A DNA stretch of 64,000 nucleotides from Gordionus sp. m RMFG-2023. Its lineage: Eukaryota > Nematomorpha > Gordioida > Chordodea > Parachordodidae. Positions 27,098 to 39,195 of the stretch are shown here, in pieces; the stretch's first letter is position 1; the number at the start of each line of letters is the position of its first letter. A model generated the notes under the pieces. It ran no database searches. It was not told the origin of the DNA and saw only the letters and a program-made list of their open reading frames with translations. The stretch lies in assembly GCF_954871325.1 (NCBI RefSeq), contig NC_088777.1:52824002-52888001 (forward strand). Direction: 5' to 3'. A program made the translations under genes and the position numbers.

Positions 27098-27445
27098 TAT
27101 TAATTGATTAGATATATTATAAATAATCTTTATGGTTATTATAAGGGTATCATTTATTAAATTAGATTATTACTATGTTATATTCATCATAATAAAATAT
27201 TTGCAGGGGAAGACTAGGTATGACTAAATACTGCATTGCTAAAAAAGCAATTAATTGAATCAAAATTTTATTATGTAATCATTTTTTTAAAATAATTTTC
27301 AGATATCTTATCTTATCTAGCACGTTGGTCATAGACATGCCCACAATGAGCGAACGTGAATTATATAAAAGCCTACCCTTCATATAAATATGCCGATTTT
27401 TTTGTCAAGGATACTAACAAACCTTGTACTCAGATGAATCTAGTT

Positions 27446-28073
27446 AGAATAGAATAGAATAGAATAGAATAGAATAGAATAGAATAGAATAGAATAGAAT
27501 AGAATAGAATAGAATAGAATAGAATAGAATAGAATAGAATAGAATAGAATAGAATAGAATAGAATAGAATAGAATAGAATAGAATAGAATAGAATAGAAT
27601 AGAATAGAATAGAATAGAATAGAATAGAATAGAATAGAATAGAATAGAATAGAATAGAATAGAATAGAATAGAATAGAATAGAATAGAATAGAATAGAAT
27701 AGAATAGAATAGAATAGAATAGAATAGAATAGAATAGAATAGAATAGAATAGAATAGAATAGAATAGAATAGAATAGAATAGAATAGAATAGAATAGAAT
27801 AGAATAGAATAGAATAGAATAGAATAGAATAGAATAGAATAGAATAGAATAGAATAGAATAGAATAGAATAGAATAGAATAGAATAGAATAGAATAGAAT
27901 AGAATAGAATAGAATAGAATAGAATAGAATAGAATAGAATAGAATAGAATAGAATAGAATAGAATAGAATAGAATAGAATAGAATAGAATAGAATAGAAT
28001 AGAATAGAATAGAATAGAATAGAATAGAATAGAATAGAATAGAATAGAATAGAATAGAATAGAATAGAATAGA
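27446..28073. repeat. Perfect (AGAAT)n array, about 125 units
   Basis: About 628 bases of AGAAT with no interruption that I can see. It is the reverse complement of the left array's ATTCT and sits at the matching position of the duplication, so it is the same locus copied, expanded or homogenised on one side. Confidence 0.95.
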
Positions 28074-28564
28074 AATGCTGTTAAAAGAAAAAAAAATCTA
28101 AATACAAATGTCTTTTATTAAATTAAAACTTTAAGGTATACTTTATCATTTTGCAAATATCCAATTGAATATCATGATGATTAAATTTTATTTGTTACTA
28201 TAGGATATAGAAGGTTAATCAGTAATTAGTTATTATTTATTTCATGTTGAAATTTATTATAATTTTAGATTCATTCGTTAAGAAAACTAAGAGGGAAAAG
28301 GGAGTGTTCCTAAGAAACACTTGTAGTTCCCCTTAAGGATTTAAAATTGTAACTTTTGCTTGAGGAGTAGGGACTCATTTTTGACCCCCTGTTCATATTA
28401 AATCTTTTCTATCCATTTGATTTAAAAACTTTAAGGATTGGGAACCGCGGCTTCCCAAAACACTAAAAATTACTGGAATAAAAATAAAAGAATTTAGGAG
28501 GGAACTGTATTTATTGCATTTTTTTATTTCTTGGAGTTCCAAGGGGTCCGAGTTTCTATTAGCC

Positions 28565-30520
28565 GGGAATTAGGTAACACATGAGACATTCCATTCAAGT
28601 CTTTTGCCACCAAGACCAGATGTTAAAGACATGCCATCGGGACGCTTATCATTATGGAAACCTAAGGGCTCCAAACTATTGAGGTAACCGGCCGAAATCA
28701 ATGATTTTAAGATTGTCATGTCGCAAAAAAAGGCCACTGACTTTGAGACAAGAGAAACTATGTCTAGAAAATGGATCAACTTGCTTATTGCAGGTAGCAC
28801 AGGTGTCAACAGACGAGATAAGACAACCTAGCCTACGGCCAATGGCAATTTGAAACTCATCGTTTGTGAGTAACATTTCCTTTTCATCACTTGAGATCGC
28901 ATCTAGCTATTCATGGCCGTTAGTATTTTTTTTTGCGATTTTTAGTATTTGAAGGTTAGTTAGATCGGGACACAAACAAGAAGCATGGGAACAAAAAAGC
29001 TCTTTAAATGATTTGACACTGGGTGCTCAGATCCTTAGAGGACTAGGGCAAGCCAAAATTGTTTGGCCGAAGTTAAAAGGGGATCGTTCAACTCGATAAG
29101 CAAGGAAATAGAGTCTTTAAAGGATATCCGTGAAGAAAGAAAGCAAGCAATTGCCATTAAAATAGGGAATAAAAATCCAACTCCTCCAAGGTAAGTGGGC
29201 ATAGAGGCAAATGACGAATTAATATCGGGAAACTTTAGGATTAGAAGGGATTCAATAAAATGTTCAAATTTTAAATCTAAGGACTTAAGGAGGGAATTAA
29301 ATTGGAAAGCCGGGGAAGATTTAAAGATGTGTAAGAATTTAGATAAGAAAAATACATTTTTTTTGATGAGGAAAAAAAACTGATGCTTGGGAAGATGAGG
29401 AATATTCTTAAGCGAATTTTAAATAATATTGAATCACATTGTCAAAAAAAAATTTTGACAAAAGGAAGTTGAAGAGTCAATAGGAGAACCTAACAAACAG
29501 AGTTCCTCGTGACGGAATGATTTTACAATCTGGTGGTATCGGTAAAATACATATTGTTGAGGGAAGATATTTCACATTTTTTTCTATTTAAGGAAAGACC
29601 AATTTTCAGAGCTTCCATTTCAACGTATTCGATGGCCGACAAAACATTGGGTAAAGATCCACCAAAAACGCCATCGTCGAAGACCCATAAATTAAGGTCT
29701 AATTTAAAATCAAACTTTAAATTCTTGATCAAAGCAAGTATACCTATGGTGAAGAGCAAGGGACCTAGTGGCTCACCTCTGAATCCCCTCTTCAGAGGAT
29801 ATGGGAATTTTCCCGAATTTGAGTAACGAGGGAAATCCATAGCAGGAATTAAGGAAATTCCAATATTGGGAGAAATGATGTAGGAAGGAGGGTAGAAATG
29901 AGCTCCTGTGAATGATGTTGAAGTTATTTCTGAAGTATTCGCCTCTGTCTCTACAAAAATACGAGCTATATGCGAGACCACTTCGCACCCTCCTCTAACT
30001 ACAAAACCTAACTATAAGGAGAATAAGAGGGAACTGGCCTTACACCGGACCCTATTTACAATAACCTTTGCGAATAAATGACCCTATAGCAAAGGGTCAC
30101 CACCATCCATTTTGGTTAAAGAAGCAAGATGCACCAAAAAGAATCTGGCATATACAAAGAGGAACTTCGCGTATAAGGATATTGTTACAAAGTTCTGTTA
30201 ATGATTTTAGTAAAGAGTCAATAAAACTAATATCAAAGCACTGGATTAAATCAACAAATCCTGGTCTGAACCCGTCTAACCCACCTGTAGTCTTTTTTAA
30301 AAGATTTCTAGCACTTTAGAACTTCATCACAGTTAAAGGGAATGGGAGAAGAGCCATGCTGGTGAATGTTAAAAGGGGGCGCTAATGAATATTTTTGGAA
30401 AAGTTGTTGAAAAATAGTAGCGTTGATAGGGGAAATAGTATCGTCAGAAGTCAAAATTTGGGTAGCACCGTTATAATCTCCTAGGTCTAATTTTTCAGAG
30501 ATCAATTTACAAAGGTATCG
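28565..30520 (-). mobile_element. LINE-like retroelement of the same KRPDG family, RT and C-terminal parts, broken
   Basis: In reading order on the minus strand: LDLGDYNGATQILTSDDTIS (30500 region), a TGGLDGFRPG block, then WWWPFAIGS, RGFRGEPLGPLLFTIGILAL, WVFDDGVFGGSLPNVLSAIE (the Y/F-x-DD catalytic motif) and GLSLNRKKCE (29981-29523). After a gap come IAIGRRLGCLISSVDTCATC, VDPFSRHSFSC, SLEPLGFHNDKRPDG and GGKRLEWNVSC (28876-28570). The order RT palm, then CxxC zinc-like motif, then KRPDG matches this family. The clade is not assigned. Frames change several times. Confidence 0.7.
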
Positions 30521-31559
30521 AATCTGTTTTGACTGTTGTATCTATTATAATTCTGATGACTAGGTATATAGTAGTTATTTTGGCTGTAAAATCTTTGACT
30601 GTCAAAATGTGGTTGTTGAACCCATTACTGAACATTGTTGTTATCATATGGTATCAATTGTTTATCCTCATATATATCTGTTTTACATACGTCTGACGTC
30701 TTTTTGGTATCTAAGATTTTTATCTCTAATCCATCTTTTGGTTTATCCTCCAAACCCTAAGTATCTGAGTTTAGTAATAACTTTTTGAAAAGTAATATTT
30801 GTATCGATATCTTGTGCCTCATTTCCTACTTTTATTATCTCACCTATTTTGTCTAAATCTTTTATTTTAAACTTAATATCCCTAGATAGGGTACATTGAT
30901 TTTCCCTATAGCTCTGTCATCTGTGAAATTGCATTCCTTACTCAAATGACAAACTTTTGTTTGCCCGTTTTATAAATTTTTTATCCGTAGATTGACTCGC
31001 ATTATGTTTCTAGAATTTTACTATAAACATTTTTTTTAAGGATATAATATTTTAAGTTGTTTTTTATTATCGATTAAAAATTATTGAATTATGCCTCAGA
31101 GCTTTGTAGATGGGAAGATTTTGCGTTAGAATATATGCCTTTTATCGGTGATTTTATTTTTATCGAAATATCTAGTGATTCTGTAAATATAGTTGTATAT
31201 GTCGCCTATGAATTTGGGGAACACAACTAAATCTTCTTTTTTTGGACATTATTTAAAAAAAAAAAATTTTTTTTACATTATGTTTGGAATACTTACCCTA
31301 TGAATTTCAGACAATTTTTTTCATTAACTTTTAAAAATAATTTATTACATAAATTATAAACCGACTCAAAAGGATTAACAAACAAAATTTTCTACAATTC
31401 ATAAGAGATGGTATTCCAAGCATGATGGAATATTTTTCCGATAAAATCTAATTTATTTTAAAACTTAAAAAAAATAAATCACTCATAAAATCATTTATAA
31501 ATTTGTTTATTTTCCATTTGGATAGGCACTAGTATTGTTAAGCGCTCAAGCCTAAGCCT

Positions 31560-31706
31560 CGGGATTTCGCTAATAGATATGCAAACCTTTGTTCTTTCTA
31601 CAAACAAAATCTTCAGGCTGCTTGCGTAATATTATTTTGAGTGAAGTATTGAGTTAGCCGTGTTTAAAAATCGGACCAAAACGAGCCGTTTAACAACACT
31701 AATAGG
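31560..31706. mobile_element. Partial family A MITE (right half)
   Basis: GCAAACCTTTGTTCTTTCTA, AATCTTCAGGCTGCTTGCGT, GTATTGAGTTAGCCGTG and ACGAGCCGTTTAACAACACT. The left inverted end is missing or decayed. Confidence 0.6.
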
Positions 31707-31756
31707 CACTACCAAAATTATTCATAATATATATTCGAAAAATTGTGAGTTTTGGG

Positions 31757-31930
31757 AGAGCCTAAGTGTCCTAGTCGGCAAGAGTGATGCTAACCAATCC
31801 GAGGGTTATGGGTTCGAATCCCAGCAATGATAATGTTTTTTTCTTAATTTAGATTGGTGGTTCCGTCCTTGGGGGGATGATACATAAGAGACCGGACTCG
31901 ACCACGTGATTCCATTAGAATATTATGTTA
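31757..31930 (+). mobile_element. tRNA-derived SINE
   Basis: CCTAGTCGGCAAGAGTG (A-box-like, 31770-31786) and GGGTTCGAATCCC (B box, 31810-31822) are spaced as in a tRNA. They are followed by a TTTTTTTC run and a body with TTGGTGGTTCCGTCCTTGGG and ACCGGACTCGACCACGTG. The acceptor and anticodon arms do not close properly, so a functional tRNA is unlikely. Confidence 0.7.
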
Positions 31931-32639
31931 AATAATAATTATTACATTTTAGTAAATTTTGTTCGGTATTTAGCAAATTTGGTTGGTATTTAGAAACTTG
32001 CTATAAACACATTAACGCTAACATATATATATTATATTATATAGGACTATAGAATAAACATTATGAATTCTTTGGAAGTGTTAGGCTAATTGTCGCAAAT
32101 TATATAATCATTTATTTAAGGGTTATCTAAGTTTTTTTTTAAATTAGAATATGATTCCTGTCTTGGATAAATTTTAATACTTGATGGAGTAAGGATTTAA
32201 AAATGGAGTTAAAATAAAATATTAAACAATTTTGATCGATAATATCGATATTTTAAGAAATAATCTATAACACTCACGGATAAGGAAATAGTGGTGAGGG
32301 GAAAGAGGGCGGAAATTAAAAAAATAATACAGATGGGAGCGGTAAAAAAACCCCTACAGTTTGTCATTCTTCCCCTATATAAATTTCCTCCAAAGATGGA
32401 GAAGAGGGGTTGAACAAATTTTGAAATCCAAACTCGTTTCCGCGTACGCATTTTAAATAAGTGTTATAATTCATACGCGTATCCCGCCACTTCCTTATTT
32501 ATGGGTATGGTGGGGCCATATGATAATTTTACTTCGATCTTTCCCGGGTTCAATTACATTTATCTTTTATAAATAATCATGGCTTTTCATACCTTAGTTT
32601 TATTTATATTTTCGAAAATTAATGTTTTATAAATGTCGT

Positions 32640-32790
32640 ACTTTTGTTTTATTCGTGTTTTTTTTCTTTTATTCGTGTTTTTTTTGTTTTATTCGTATTT
32701 TTTTGTTTTATTCGTCTTTTTTTTGTTTTATTCGTATTTTTTTTGTTTCATTCGTATTTTTTTTGTTTTATTCGTATTTTTGTTTTAGTA
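32640..32790. repeat. Tandem repeat of ATTCGT plus T-run units
   Basis: About eight units of TTTTATTCGT followed by 5-9 T or a TTTG variant. The run of Phe/Val/Ser codons across it is a by-product. Confidence 0.85.
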
Positions 32791-32879
32791 GAAAGAATAT
32801 AGTTTTTTTTTTAAAAAAAATTACCCTCATTTATACAAGGCTTTTTTTTAAAGAAAAAACTTCTAGATCAGCTCAATAA

Positions 32880-35800
32880 AAGGAAACGATAAATCAAAAA
32901 GATAAGTTTCAATCAAAAAGGAAAAAAAAAATCAAATTCCAAATATTCACAAAGCTATAGATGAATGTCCATTCCAAAACTTTTGGCATTTCCTCATTTT
33001 CCATTAATAACGCTAGATTAGTAGTTGACGCAAAGAACCAAATTAGCAACTCACTCTATATCTCATGCCTATAAAATCCTGAAACTAACCTAAAAATAAA
33101 TTGCTCACTGAGAAAAAAATGAGACTACCAGACTGCAGTACAAGTACCTGCTAAACAAAAGTGTTCACTATGTAATAAACCAGTTAAAGTAAACGGAAGG
33201 ATACTCCTGTCATCTCATTAATTCTAACTGCCTATCTTATTCCTAGTCATCCTTCGATCTCTCAATTATTTCTCCGCTCTTGCTCTTAGTGTAATCACAC
33301 ACCTACATTATAAACCTTATCGCTGATGTGCAAACCACCTCATATACCCCGACATGGCCACTACCCATCGGTGGTTGACGTGGTTAGAGGTACGTCTCAC
33401 AAAAATTACTACGCACCAAATGCCAAATTTAATAATAACCTACATATCAAATCTGTCAGAGGTATCACTACCATTCACTTCCTTAAAATCAGAATCTAAT
33501 ATAACAAACTTTCGATATGTATTATGTATCGTTAATAACGATGCAGCTAGCTCAATCTTGATACTTTTTTCAAGGATAACCTAGTAGAAAATGAAAATTT
33601 GGACTTCAACGGATAACATTTAGGGACACTAAAATTTTATAGGCAGATCTCTTATAGTACGACCTTCATTTATTCATTATACCTTTTCTTTCTTTGGTTA
33701 CAAGCGCTAATATGTAAAAAAAATACATATATAAATATGTTTGATTTAAGATTATGATTTAGTGTATGTTATTCTTAATTTAATTTTGATACCCCACGCT
33801 ATATTTAAAGTATAAATTTTTGGTTAAATTAATATGTGCGAATCTTAAAATTGTGTGATCTATCTTGTCGTATTAATTAATTTTTTTATCTTCTTTTTTT
33901 ATTAGAATTGTAAAAGCTGAAATATAATTTTCCAACCCATCGTTCTGGAGATTTTTTTTTATGCCAATTAAATATATAAAATAATTTAAAACCATGTAAT
34001 AAAAGGAACCCTTTATGAGGGATTCGGCCGAAGGCCCTAACGAAAATGAAAAATTACTGTATGGAGGCAATAGGCCCCCTAGAAACAACATTGTCATAAG
34101 GCTCCCTCCTTGGGTCAAATTTGGTCAAATCTAATCTGCAGAATTATCGAGAATATAATCAAAATGAAAAACATTTATCGATTCACTGATAGATTTTTGT
34201 TACATATCTTATTCATAATAATTGTTTATTTTTTTACATGTATTTTTATTAGTTTAAATCTATAAATATCATATGTCATCTTGAAAAAAATATGAATGTA
34301 TAATTATTGGAAGCATTCTTCATTTGGTATGTATCCATGTCATCAAGGAATAACTAATTTTTTATTCAAGTTCCTATTTCTAAAATAAAAATAAATAAAA
34401 TATGAATTATATGTACTTTAACGTAATATATGATTAAGACATGAAATATTTTGATTTCAATAAAAATCATCTCAGATAAAAATTCTTCAGTCTCTTAGGC
34501 GCACTTTATTTAGAATTATATAAAATGCAGAATTACTTAGACAGGTCAGTGGGGGGTTCGATGCGCAGATGACGTTATTTCTTGTGGAAAGGATAAAGTC
34601 AGATGAGGAGTTTTTTTTATGGATAATTATATTGTGCATAAGATTAGTAAATGGTGGTAAATGATTCCAAAGAAAAGATGTTTAAATCCACTGGGCAAAG
34701 CAGAAAATTAAAATAAAAAGGTAAGTGGCGATTGTAAAAAAATGGAGGAAATTAAAACTGTGAGGGTCGTGATAATCAATTTTGGGAAGGGTTGTTTTGG
34801 TTTCAACCCCCTCACAGAATAAATCATTTATAGTATATAGTCAATTAAAAGTAAATTATAATAATAAAAATGATAGACGTATATTAATCTGTATCTATAA
34901 TACATGCTGAATTATCCCTTAAGTGATATAGGTAGATATTAAATGTATAATATTTGGGATTAATCATATACAATACTACCATAATGATAATCCGGATATC
35001 GCGTTATAATAGATGCTGTGGGTGTTAGGCACTTAACCTGGTGCTACAGTGTGATGGCAGATGTGGAAAAAATTAGAGATAAAAAAAATTGCTTGGGACC
35101 AGTGAAGGGTGATGCTGTGTAAAAGAATATTTTTCCAATTTTAAATCCAAAATCTATATGATAGTCGTTAGGCTAACACTATTTATTAATTCAGAGTAAA
35201 GGTTGACAACGGGCGGGCTTTTAAAATATCCTAAGTAATGGGTGGAGACGGGTGTATTTTTTTTAAACAATTGATCAATATTTTTAGATTAATTTGAGCA
35301 ATATTTTCCTTTCAAAACAATCGGCGAATAGGATTATTCTTAGTTATAACACGTTTATCCGAACATCTAGTTTATATTATTGGTCGACTAAGATCCATTC
35401 CCCTCCTCTCCAGTAAGATCCTCTATAAGAGGAATTACATATGAAAAGATAATCTCTGTAATGCTTGAGAATTATAGACTTTAAAAAATAAACTTAAAAA
35501 ATCGATTGAGAAGGTATTGATAACTTCCTATAGAAATCGGTCTATTTCATTTTAAAAAAAAATGGAGATGTTTATGTTACAATACAGTTCACTCCCTTTT
35601 AAAAAAAAATAGCCCGCTATAGCCTAAAACTATTTTCATCAAAAAAAAATGAAGTGCTTGTTGAGCCCTTTTGTGCAGAATTATAGGGGAGATCAGGTCT
35701 AGTCGGTGCACAAAATCATCATAGCTCCAAAAACCGTGATCATATAAGATCTTAATTTATACACTGTTATTTATATTAATTTTAATTTTTTTTAAATAAA

Positions 35801-36950
35801 ACCTAATAATGTAAAGTGAAAATATTGCAATCTTCATGTCAAAAATATGCCGTTAAACTATTAAAAAATTTGGATAACTTAAATAATATAAATTATTTTC
35901 TTTCCCCAAATATGGATATCTTAGATAATTTTACTTTATAATCGTAACTGGTTATAAAATAAAATCCTCTGAACCCGAAAATTCCCTTGTGCCCACTAGC
36001 CCTGGTATCCCCCAATATGCGATCTCTTTGAACATTTTAATTTTAATGTTCGCATTTGAGTGGCATTATTGTTATCATCATCACTGGAATCGTCAATTTG
36101 TGATATTGAATAATGGTTAGAATAAAGATGTATTATAAAACACGAAAATTCTTATCTTTTTTTTTAAAATTTAGCCCACGTGATTTTCATAAACGGTGAC
36201 GTTTGCGAAGTGATCCAAAAAAACCCGCGCACAGGTCTTAAATTCATCATTTTTAAAAATACTAAAATAAATATCTATCTTTGTTACCCATGGCTACCTC
36301 GAAAAAAAATTAGTGGGCCGTTTATTTAGCTGTTTTTTTTTAAAATAGAAGTATCTTCTCTACCGATCGCTACTTTAGAAAATATATAGCGCGATACAAG
36401 TATCGTGTTATTTTTTTTTTAATAGCTAACTCTAACGGTGATATGAAGGAGATCGATTATATTTTACGAAATGGTGGAGAATTTGATTTAAGAAGAATTT
36501 GATAATTTTTGAAAGCTAAAACGGTAGATGATATTAAATAGAATGAAATTGGAGATAAAAGTTCTGGGATTTTACGAGGTGACTCTGATATTCTTTAAAA
36601 AAATATATTGTAGTCAGCGGGAATAATATTTTTAAAAAAAAAAATGTATATATAAATGAACACATGAGCTTTATGAAAGGAATTATTTATTGAAAAAACA
36701 CGCCTAAGATTAACGCCCTCCTATTCCCCAAAATATTGTTATTTTAACTTTCTACTCTCATTCCCTGAAAACCTAAAGAGACCAACAGACCCCTGTTCAA
36801 GCGGATATTTATGAATAAATTTGGCTAATTTGAGTTAACCAATTACAGAGAAAATCATAACAAAATGGGTGTTAAAAATATCGTTTAACGATAGAAAATT
36901 TAAAAATTATGATAATTTTAGGATATATATAATTATCAAATAAATATTAA
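32880..36950. other. Stretch without a recognised gene
   Basis: AT-rich sequence with short open frames only (for instance 33354-33584) and no domain I can name. GGCCGAAGGCC near 34025 echoes the palindrome near 3045. A few patches (33000-33550, 36420-36600) have more balanced composition and might hold exons or old transposon pieces, but I cannot support either. Confidence 0.4.
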
Positions 36951-36959
36951 AATACTTAC

Positions 36960-37000
36960 TTTTGCACAATCGACAACTGGTGTACTCATCGTAGTACACT
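36960..37000 (-). CDS. Candidate 41-nt exon downstream of the repeat-rich glycoprotein
   Basis: On the minus strand CCTATCTACAG precedes the segment and GTAAGT follows it, both strong splice signals. One frame reads VYYDEYTSCRLCK, Cys-containing like the end of the neighbouring gene. No donor in the upstream exon that I tried joins it in that frame without a stop, so its link to the gene at 37121-37783 is unproven. Confidence 0.35.
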
Positions 37001-37120
37001 CTGTAGATAGGACAAAAAAGTATGAATGGGCAACCTTAAAATATGCAACATATATATTTAGTTGAAATATATTTATATACACCTATTATGAATTTTATAT
37101 TTTTTTTAAAAAAAAAGACA

Positions 37121-37783
37121 CTAACAATTGATAGTAGGGCATCCCCAATGATTGGTTTGGCAACCGTAAAAACATATGATGCGATTGCAAACTTCCGGCC
37201 AGCAAAATTGAACCGGAAATAAAGATTTCGTAGAGTTTATTTTCAAATTTGTGACATTTTGAACTGTAGAGATATTTGGCGCTTTTCCTGGAAAATGAAA
37301 TTTTGAAATTGTGACATTTTGCCCCGTAGCTCTCAATCCCAAATTTGTGCCATTTTGCCCCGTGAAGTTTGATATGAGATTCGTGTCATCATGCCCGATA
37401 GATATATTTCGCGCTTTCAATACATTGTATTTTAATTTCAAATTTGTGCCATTTTGCCCCATAGAGTTTAATTTCAAATTTGTGTCATTTTGCCCCATTG
37501 TGTGTAATTTTAAATTCGCGTCATTATGTCCCATGGAGATATTATTTCGTGCTTCCAATTCCGTAGTAGAATTTAATTTTAAATGTTTCTCGTTTTGCCC
37601 CATGGAGTTTGAATTTAAAGTAGTATCATTCGGCCCTATGTAGTCCGATTTTAAATTAGTGTCATTTTGCCACATAGAGATATTTTGAGGTTCTGAGCTC
37701 ATATTATTAACCTCACCTTGAGAAAGTTGAATTGAATATAATAAACCTATAAAATATAGGGAAAATGTCCAAAAAATTTCCAT
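37121..37783 (-). CDS. Secreted repeat-rich N-glycoprotein with a Cys-rich end
   Basis: 220 residues. The start is taken at the ATG whose complement is at 37781-37783, because MEIFWTFSLYFIGLLYSIQL is a good signal peptide; an in-frame ATG 17 codons upstream would spoil it. The body is an imperfect tandem repeat of about 12 residues (MGQNDTNLKLNS type, with IGHDDTNL and TGQNGTNL variants) and carries about 15 N-X-S/T sites. The C-terminus has six cysteines (FCWPEVC, NRIIC, FYGC, HWGC, PTINC). I do not recognise a family. The layout suggests a mucin-like spacer followed by a small disulphide knot, made for secretion. The start and signal peptide agree with a real gene. A possible further exon lies at 36960-37000. 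Confidence 0.6.
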   Translation of the reverse strand: MEIFWTFSLYFIGLLYSIQLSQGEVNNMSSEPQNISMWQNDTNLKSDYIGPNDTTLNSNSMGQNEKHLKLNSTTELEARNNISMGHNDANLKLHTMGQNDTNLKLNSMGQNGTNLKLKYNVLKARNISIGHDDTNLISNFTGQNGTNLGLRATGQNVTISKFHFPGKAPNISTVQNVTNLKINSTKSLFPVQFCWPEVCNRIICFYGCQTNHWGCPTINC

Positions 37784-38099
37784 TTTAAAAAAATCTATAT
37801 ATAAATTATCGATATATATAAAAAAAAATGTCAAGTTTTTAAAAACTATTAATATATTTATTATTTATTTTTTTGGTAATCCAAATCGATCAAATTTCGT
37901 AATTTAGTATCGTATTACAAAAATGATGAAGATTTTTGAAGATTAACCCTAAAAAAAAATGCCAAAAGTGTAAAATAAAATAAAGAAAATAAAATTAAAA
38001 CTTTAAAAACAAATTCAATATTTAATACCCATTTTTATAATTTTTATATATGTCGTATGGGGATTCGGAATATCTTGTTTTAATTATCCTTTACAGATG

Positions 38100-38320
38100 G
38101 CGATTAAAAAAAAATTAAAATTCCATTAAAACAAGAAATGTATTCTAGCATGTGTAGAGTATTTAACCCTATAAATTTCAGTCAATTTCAGCCATAGACA
38201 TTTTAGTAATTTTTTAACTTATATGAAATTCCGTACGTGGCAAAATTGTTTTGAAATTAACAGTTTGAAGTACTCTATACATGCTAAAATACAATTCCTG
38301 TAAAACCAAATTTTTTAAAA
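38100..38320. mobile_element. Palindromic MITE-like repeat
   Basis: ATTCTAGCATGTGTAGAGTA (left) and its inverse TACTCTATACATGCTAAAAT (right) lie within mirrored A-rich flanks, with about 90 bases between. No target duplication was identified. Confidence 0.55.
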
Positions 38321-38668
38321 AAAATCATTTTAATTAAATTTCCATTTTTTTTTAAAAAATATTCATTTTATAATTTTCTAAAAATAACACGTTATTTATT
38401 ACTATATGATATTATTTTTTTTAAACAAATATATTCTATTTCAAAATTTTATATTTTTCCAATATTTTTATTTTTTTTTGTGATTTGAATTTGTTTAATG
38501 TTTGGTTTTTAAAATCACAATTTTAAAAAACTTTTTTATAAACATATTTAATTATTTTTAATTTAATATGGGCAGAAAAATTTTTGGTTGTAATCATCAT
38601 AACCAATAAAATTTCGGCAAGGTACTTTCTTATTGGAGGTTCATTTTTAAATTTTAATTTCCAATAAA

Positions 38669-38688
38669 ATGAGAGAGAGAGAGAGAGG
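38669..38688. repeat. Short (AG)n microsatellite
   Basis: About ten AG dinucleotides in an otherwise AT-rich stretch. Confidence 0.85.
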
Positions 38689-38899
38689 AATTTCTTTCAT
38701 TTTTTATTAGTTCTGGTGTTTTAAATGCATCAATAATACCCAATGAAATTCGATAAATCTAACTCCAATTATTATCAAATCTTTAAATCTCAAATTCTCC
38801 TATATTTCCATGTCCATTTTTTAAAAAATAAAAATCGCAACTATACGCGATTCATTTATTAACTTTTCTTTACAAATAGTTTTTACGACGAATTTAAAC

Positions 38900-39195
38900 T
38901 TGTTAGTTCAAAATTGTAAATTATAAACAAAATAGTGAAAATATTATATGCTTTCTCATCCATGGTGATATCGAATAGTGCAATTTGGGGGAACAATAAC
39001 TCAGGAATTTTACCATGCAGTTCACAACAAATCTAAACCAATATAAAATTAATTTTCCAATGTTATAATGCCATCCACGTATCTTCACACGGTTGAAATT
39101 ATATGTGACTTAAGAAGTGTATTTCAAATGTGTGAACTGGAAGTGCTAAATAAGGTGAATTATTGCAAGGATACAAGGATAGATTTTTATAGTGA
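38900..39195 (-). pseudogene. Distant relic of the glycoprotein gene (last two exons)
   Basis: On the minus strand, 39190-39040 reads SLYPC, then LALPVHTFEIHFLSH, and later TWMAL and HWK. These line up with LYPFSNLAHPHLHFIDLIFT and ALKHWENF of exon 6 in the left copy. After an AG at about 39022, a reading LHGKIPELLFPQIALFDITM follows that resembles the last exon (EQNNKSLTLDIHYND). Several stops interrupt it. The similarity is weak but in the right order and spacing, so I read it as an older duplicate. Confidence 0.4.

Larger units (their letters stand above)
22580..28073. repeat. Right arm of a large inverted duplication
   Basis: Inverse counterpart of 311-8370, with about 14 kb between the arms. 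It lacks the MULE: the corresponding empty site is near 23550-23563 (TAGGAAAATATATC). It carries extra sequence at about 24165-24690 and a pristine AGAAT array at its outer end. Confidence 0.75.

Noticed and set aside
27446-28073. CRISPR or satellite array
   Set aside because: There are no spacers; it is a simple 5-bp microsatellite in animal DNA.
31757-31832. Functional tRNA gene
   Set aside because: A and B boxes are present but the acceptor and anticodon arms do not pair well, and a SINE-like body follows.
37311-37643. Plus-strand FCPIEFNFKFVS-type repeat frame
   Set aside because: Antisense shadow of the repeat glycoprotein; no signal peptide or sensible start.
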